A DNA stretch of 64,000 nt from JAGVSR01 sp963778225 (lineage in GTDB: Bacteria > Pseudomonadota > Alphaproteobacteria > Rhizobiales > Hyphomicrobiaceae), in the NCBI GenBank assembly GCA_963778225.1, contig CAVZTR010000008.1:92507-156506 (forward strand), written 5' to 3'. The notes below the pieces were generated by a model that was not told where the DNA came from, searched no databases, and saw only the letters and a program-made list of their open reading frames with translations. A program made the position numbers and the translations under genes. How positions within the stretch are numbered: position 1 is the stretch's first letter; each line of letters starts with the position of its first letter. Below are positions 63,264 to 64,000 of this stretch, piece after piece.

Positions 63264-63824
63264 TCAGCGCGAGGATACTTCGCTCCTGATGGGCTTAGCG
63301 TCGACCATGAAGGTAATCTCCGCCGCCTTCGCTTCCTTGCCCACCCGATTGATAGGCGATTTGCAGGTATAGTCGGAAGCAAAGCCCTCGATCCGGCACC
63401 GACGGGTGTCGATCGTGAACTCTAAGACGCGTCGGCTGGGCAGCCTATTGATGTCGATCACGTCGTCCTGGGACAAGTCCTGTCGATCAATTCGACTTTG
63501 ACCGGATGCAGCGGCAGGCCCAACGTTCTGGATGATTTGCCAATCCGGTTTGAGTACTTGGCCGACTGCCGCGGTTTGCTTCAGGATCGGTGTGGACTGC
63601 GTTGTTCCGGCGATCGCGACTCTGGCGTAGATGTCACCGAGTGAGAGTTCGTCATATTTGTCGAGCGCCTTAACCTCTTGCACATTGAGTACAATCTGAT
63701 GTGTCGGGGAACACGCCCAGGCGGGTGTGCCAAGCGCTAGCCCGACAGCTAGGGGCGCGCATCCAATCGCAAGCAGCCTGCTCGCATTGGCCTTTAACAA
63801 ATTGTTGGTCCAGCCATTGTTCAT
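63264..63824 (-). CDS. Exported hypothetical protein (186 aa)
   Basis: ATG 63824 has a GGAG site 8 nt upstream and starts MNNGWTNNLLKANASRLLA. The signal peptide IGCAPLAVGLALGTPAWA is followed by cysteine at the new N-terminus, but without a good lipobox. The mature part has IVLNVQEVKALDKYDELSLGDIYARVAIAG, RLPSRRVLEFTIDTRRCRIEGFASDY and ITFMVDAKPIRS. No family recognised; appears intact. The open frame to 63911 is probably not translated. Confidence 0.65.
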   Translation of the reverse strand: MNNGWTNNLLKANASRLLAIGCAPLAVGLALGTPAWACSPTHQIVLNVQEVKALDKYDELSLGDIYARVAIAGTTQSTPILKQTAAVGQVLKPDWQIIQNVGPAAASGQSRIDRQDLSQDDVIDINRLPSRRVLEFTIDTRRCRIEGFASDYTCKSPINRVGKEAKAAEITFMVDAKPIRSEVSSR

Positions 63825-64000
63825 AGCGAGCTCCTTTGATCGGTTGCAAACTATTAATACGCAAATCAACGGTACTGCTTCTGAAAACGGCGAGACAGTG
63901 TTGAGGCTCAATCAGGTGTGGATTTGGTGACGATAGGTAACGAGGCTTGGCGGTGGCGCCGGAACAACGGACTGATCGAGAAGGACGGTCCATCGGCGGA

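Overview
The window reads as chromosomal DNA of a high-GC alphaproteobacterium, most probably of the order Hyphomicrobiales (Rhizobiales). The basis is gene neighbourhoods familiar from that order: rpmB / DUF3108 / Suv3-type helicase / S4 protein / fdxA / carD; ubiG / lysC / ptsP / HTH-TM protein / prfA / prmC / DUF4167; groES-groEL under a CIRCE element; and pyrB-pyrC'-plsY-dprA. No single gene fixes the genus.

Layout. 0-9.4 kb: a cut-off XRE regulator, a phytase-like esterase, rpmB and the helicase-to-carD block. 9.4-17.2 kb: a secreted nuclease-like protein, a 1448-residue RTX/cadherin-like protein, a membrane alpha/beta hydrolase and an HdeD protein. 17.4-24.8 kb: bactofilin, a CorC/HlyC-type protein, an NAD(P)H-dependent reductase, a B12-binding radical SAM enzyme, and a divergent Crp regulator / HWE histidine kinase pair. 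24.8-34 kb: ubiquinone, aspartate-family and nitrogen-PTS genes, then translation termination. 34-40.5 kb: mainly membrane proteins of DUF families, a photolyase and a methyltransferase. 40.6-42.7 kb: groESL. 43-50.8 kb: stress and small proteins, pyrimidine/phospholipid/DNA-uptake genes and an AidB-like acyl-CoA dehydrogenase.

From a tRNA-Thr(GGU) at 51.0 kb the character changes to accessory DNA. This holds hypothetical genes, an ASCH protein, and five more or less degenerate copies of a short zinc-ribbon ORF. Two of those copies are followed by a broken start of an SRAP/YedK-like gene ('MCNLY'). Between the copies lies a Ca2+/phosphate/polyphosphate cluster: CaCA exchanger, Ca2+-type P-ATPase, PPK2, Na/Pi cotransporter, and divergent psiE. 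All four minus-strand genes of this cluster are interrupted by single-base frameshifts, yet end at the expected stop when the frames are joined, except the Na/Pi gene, whose 3' end is replaced by a repeat copy.

Three core genes (helicase tail, HWE kinase, HTH-TM protein) also appear to carry one extra base each. Sequence error therefore has to be weighed against genuine decay throughout. The points I would follow first are the zinc-ribbon/SRAP repeat module, the Ca/Pi/polyP cluster, the metal-ligand-less PyrC' and the CarD with a very long basic tail.
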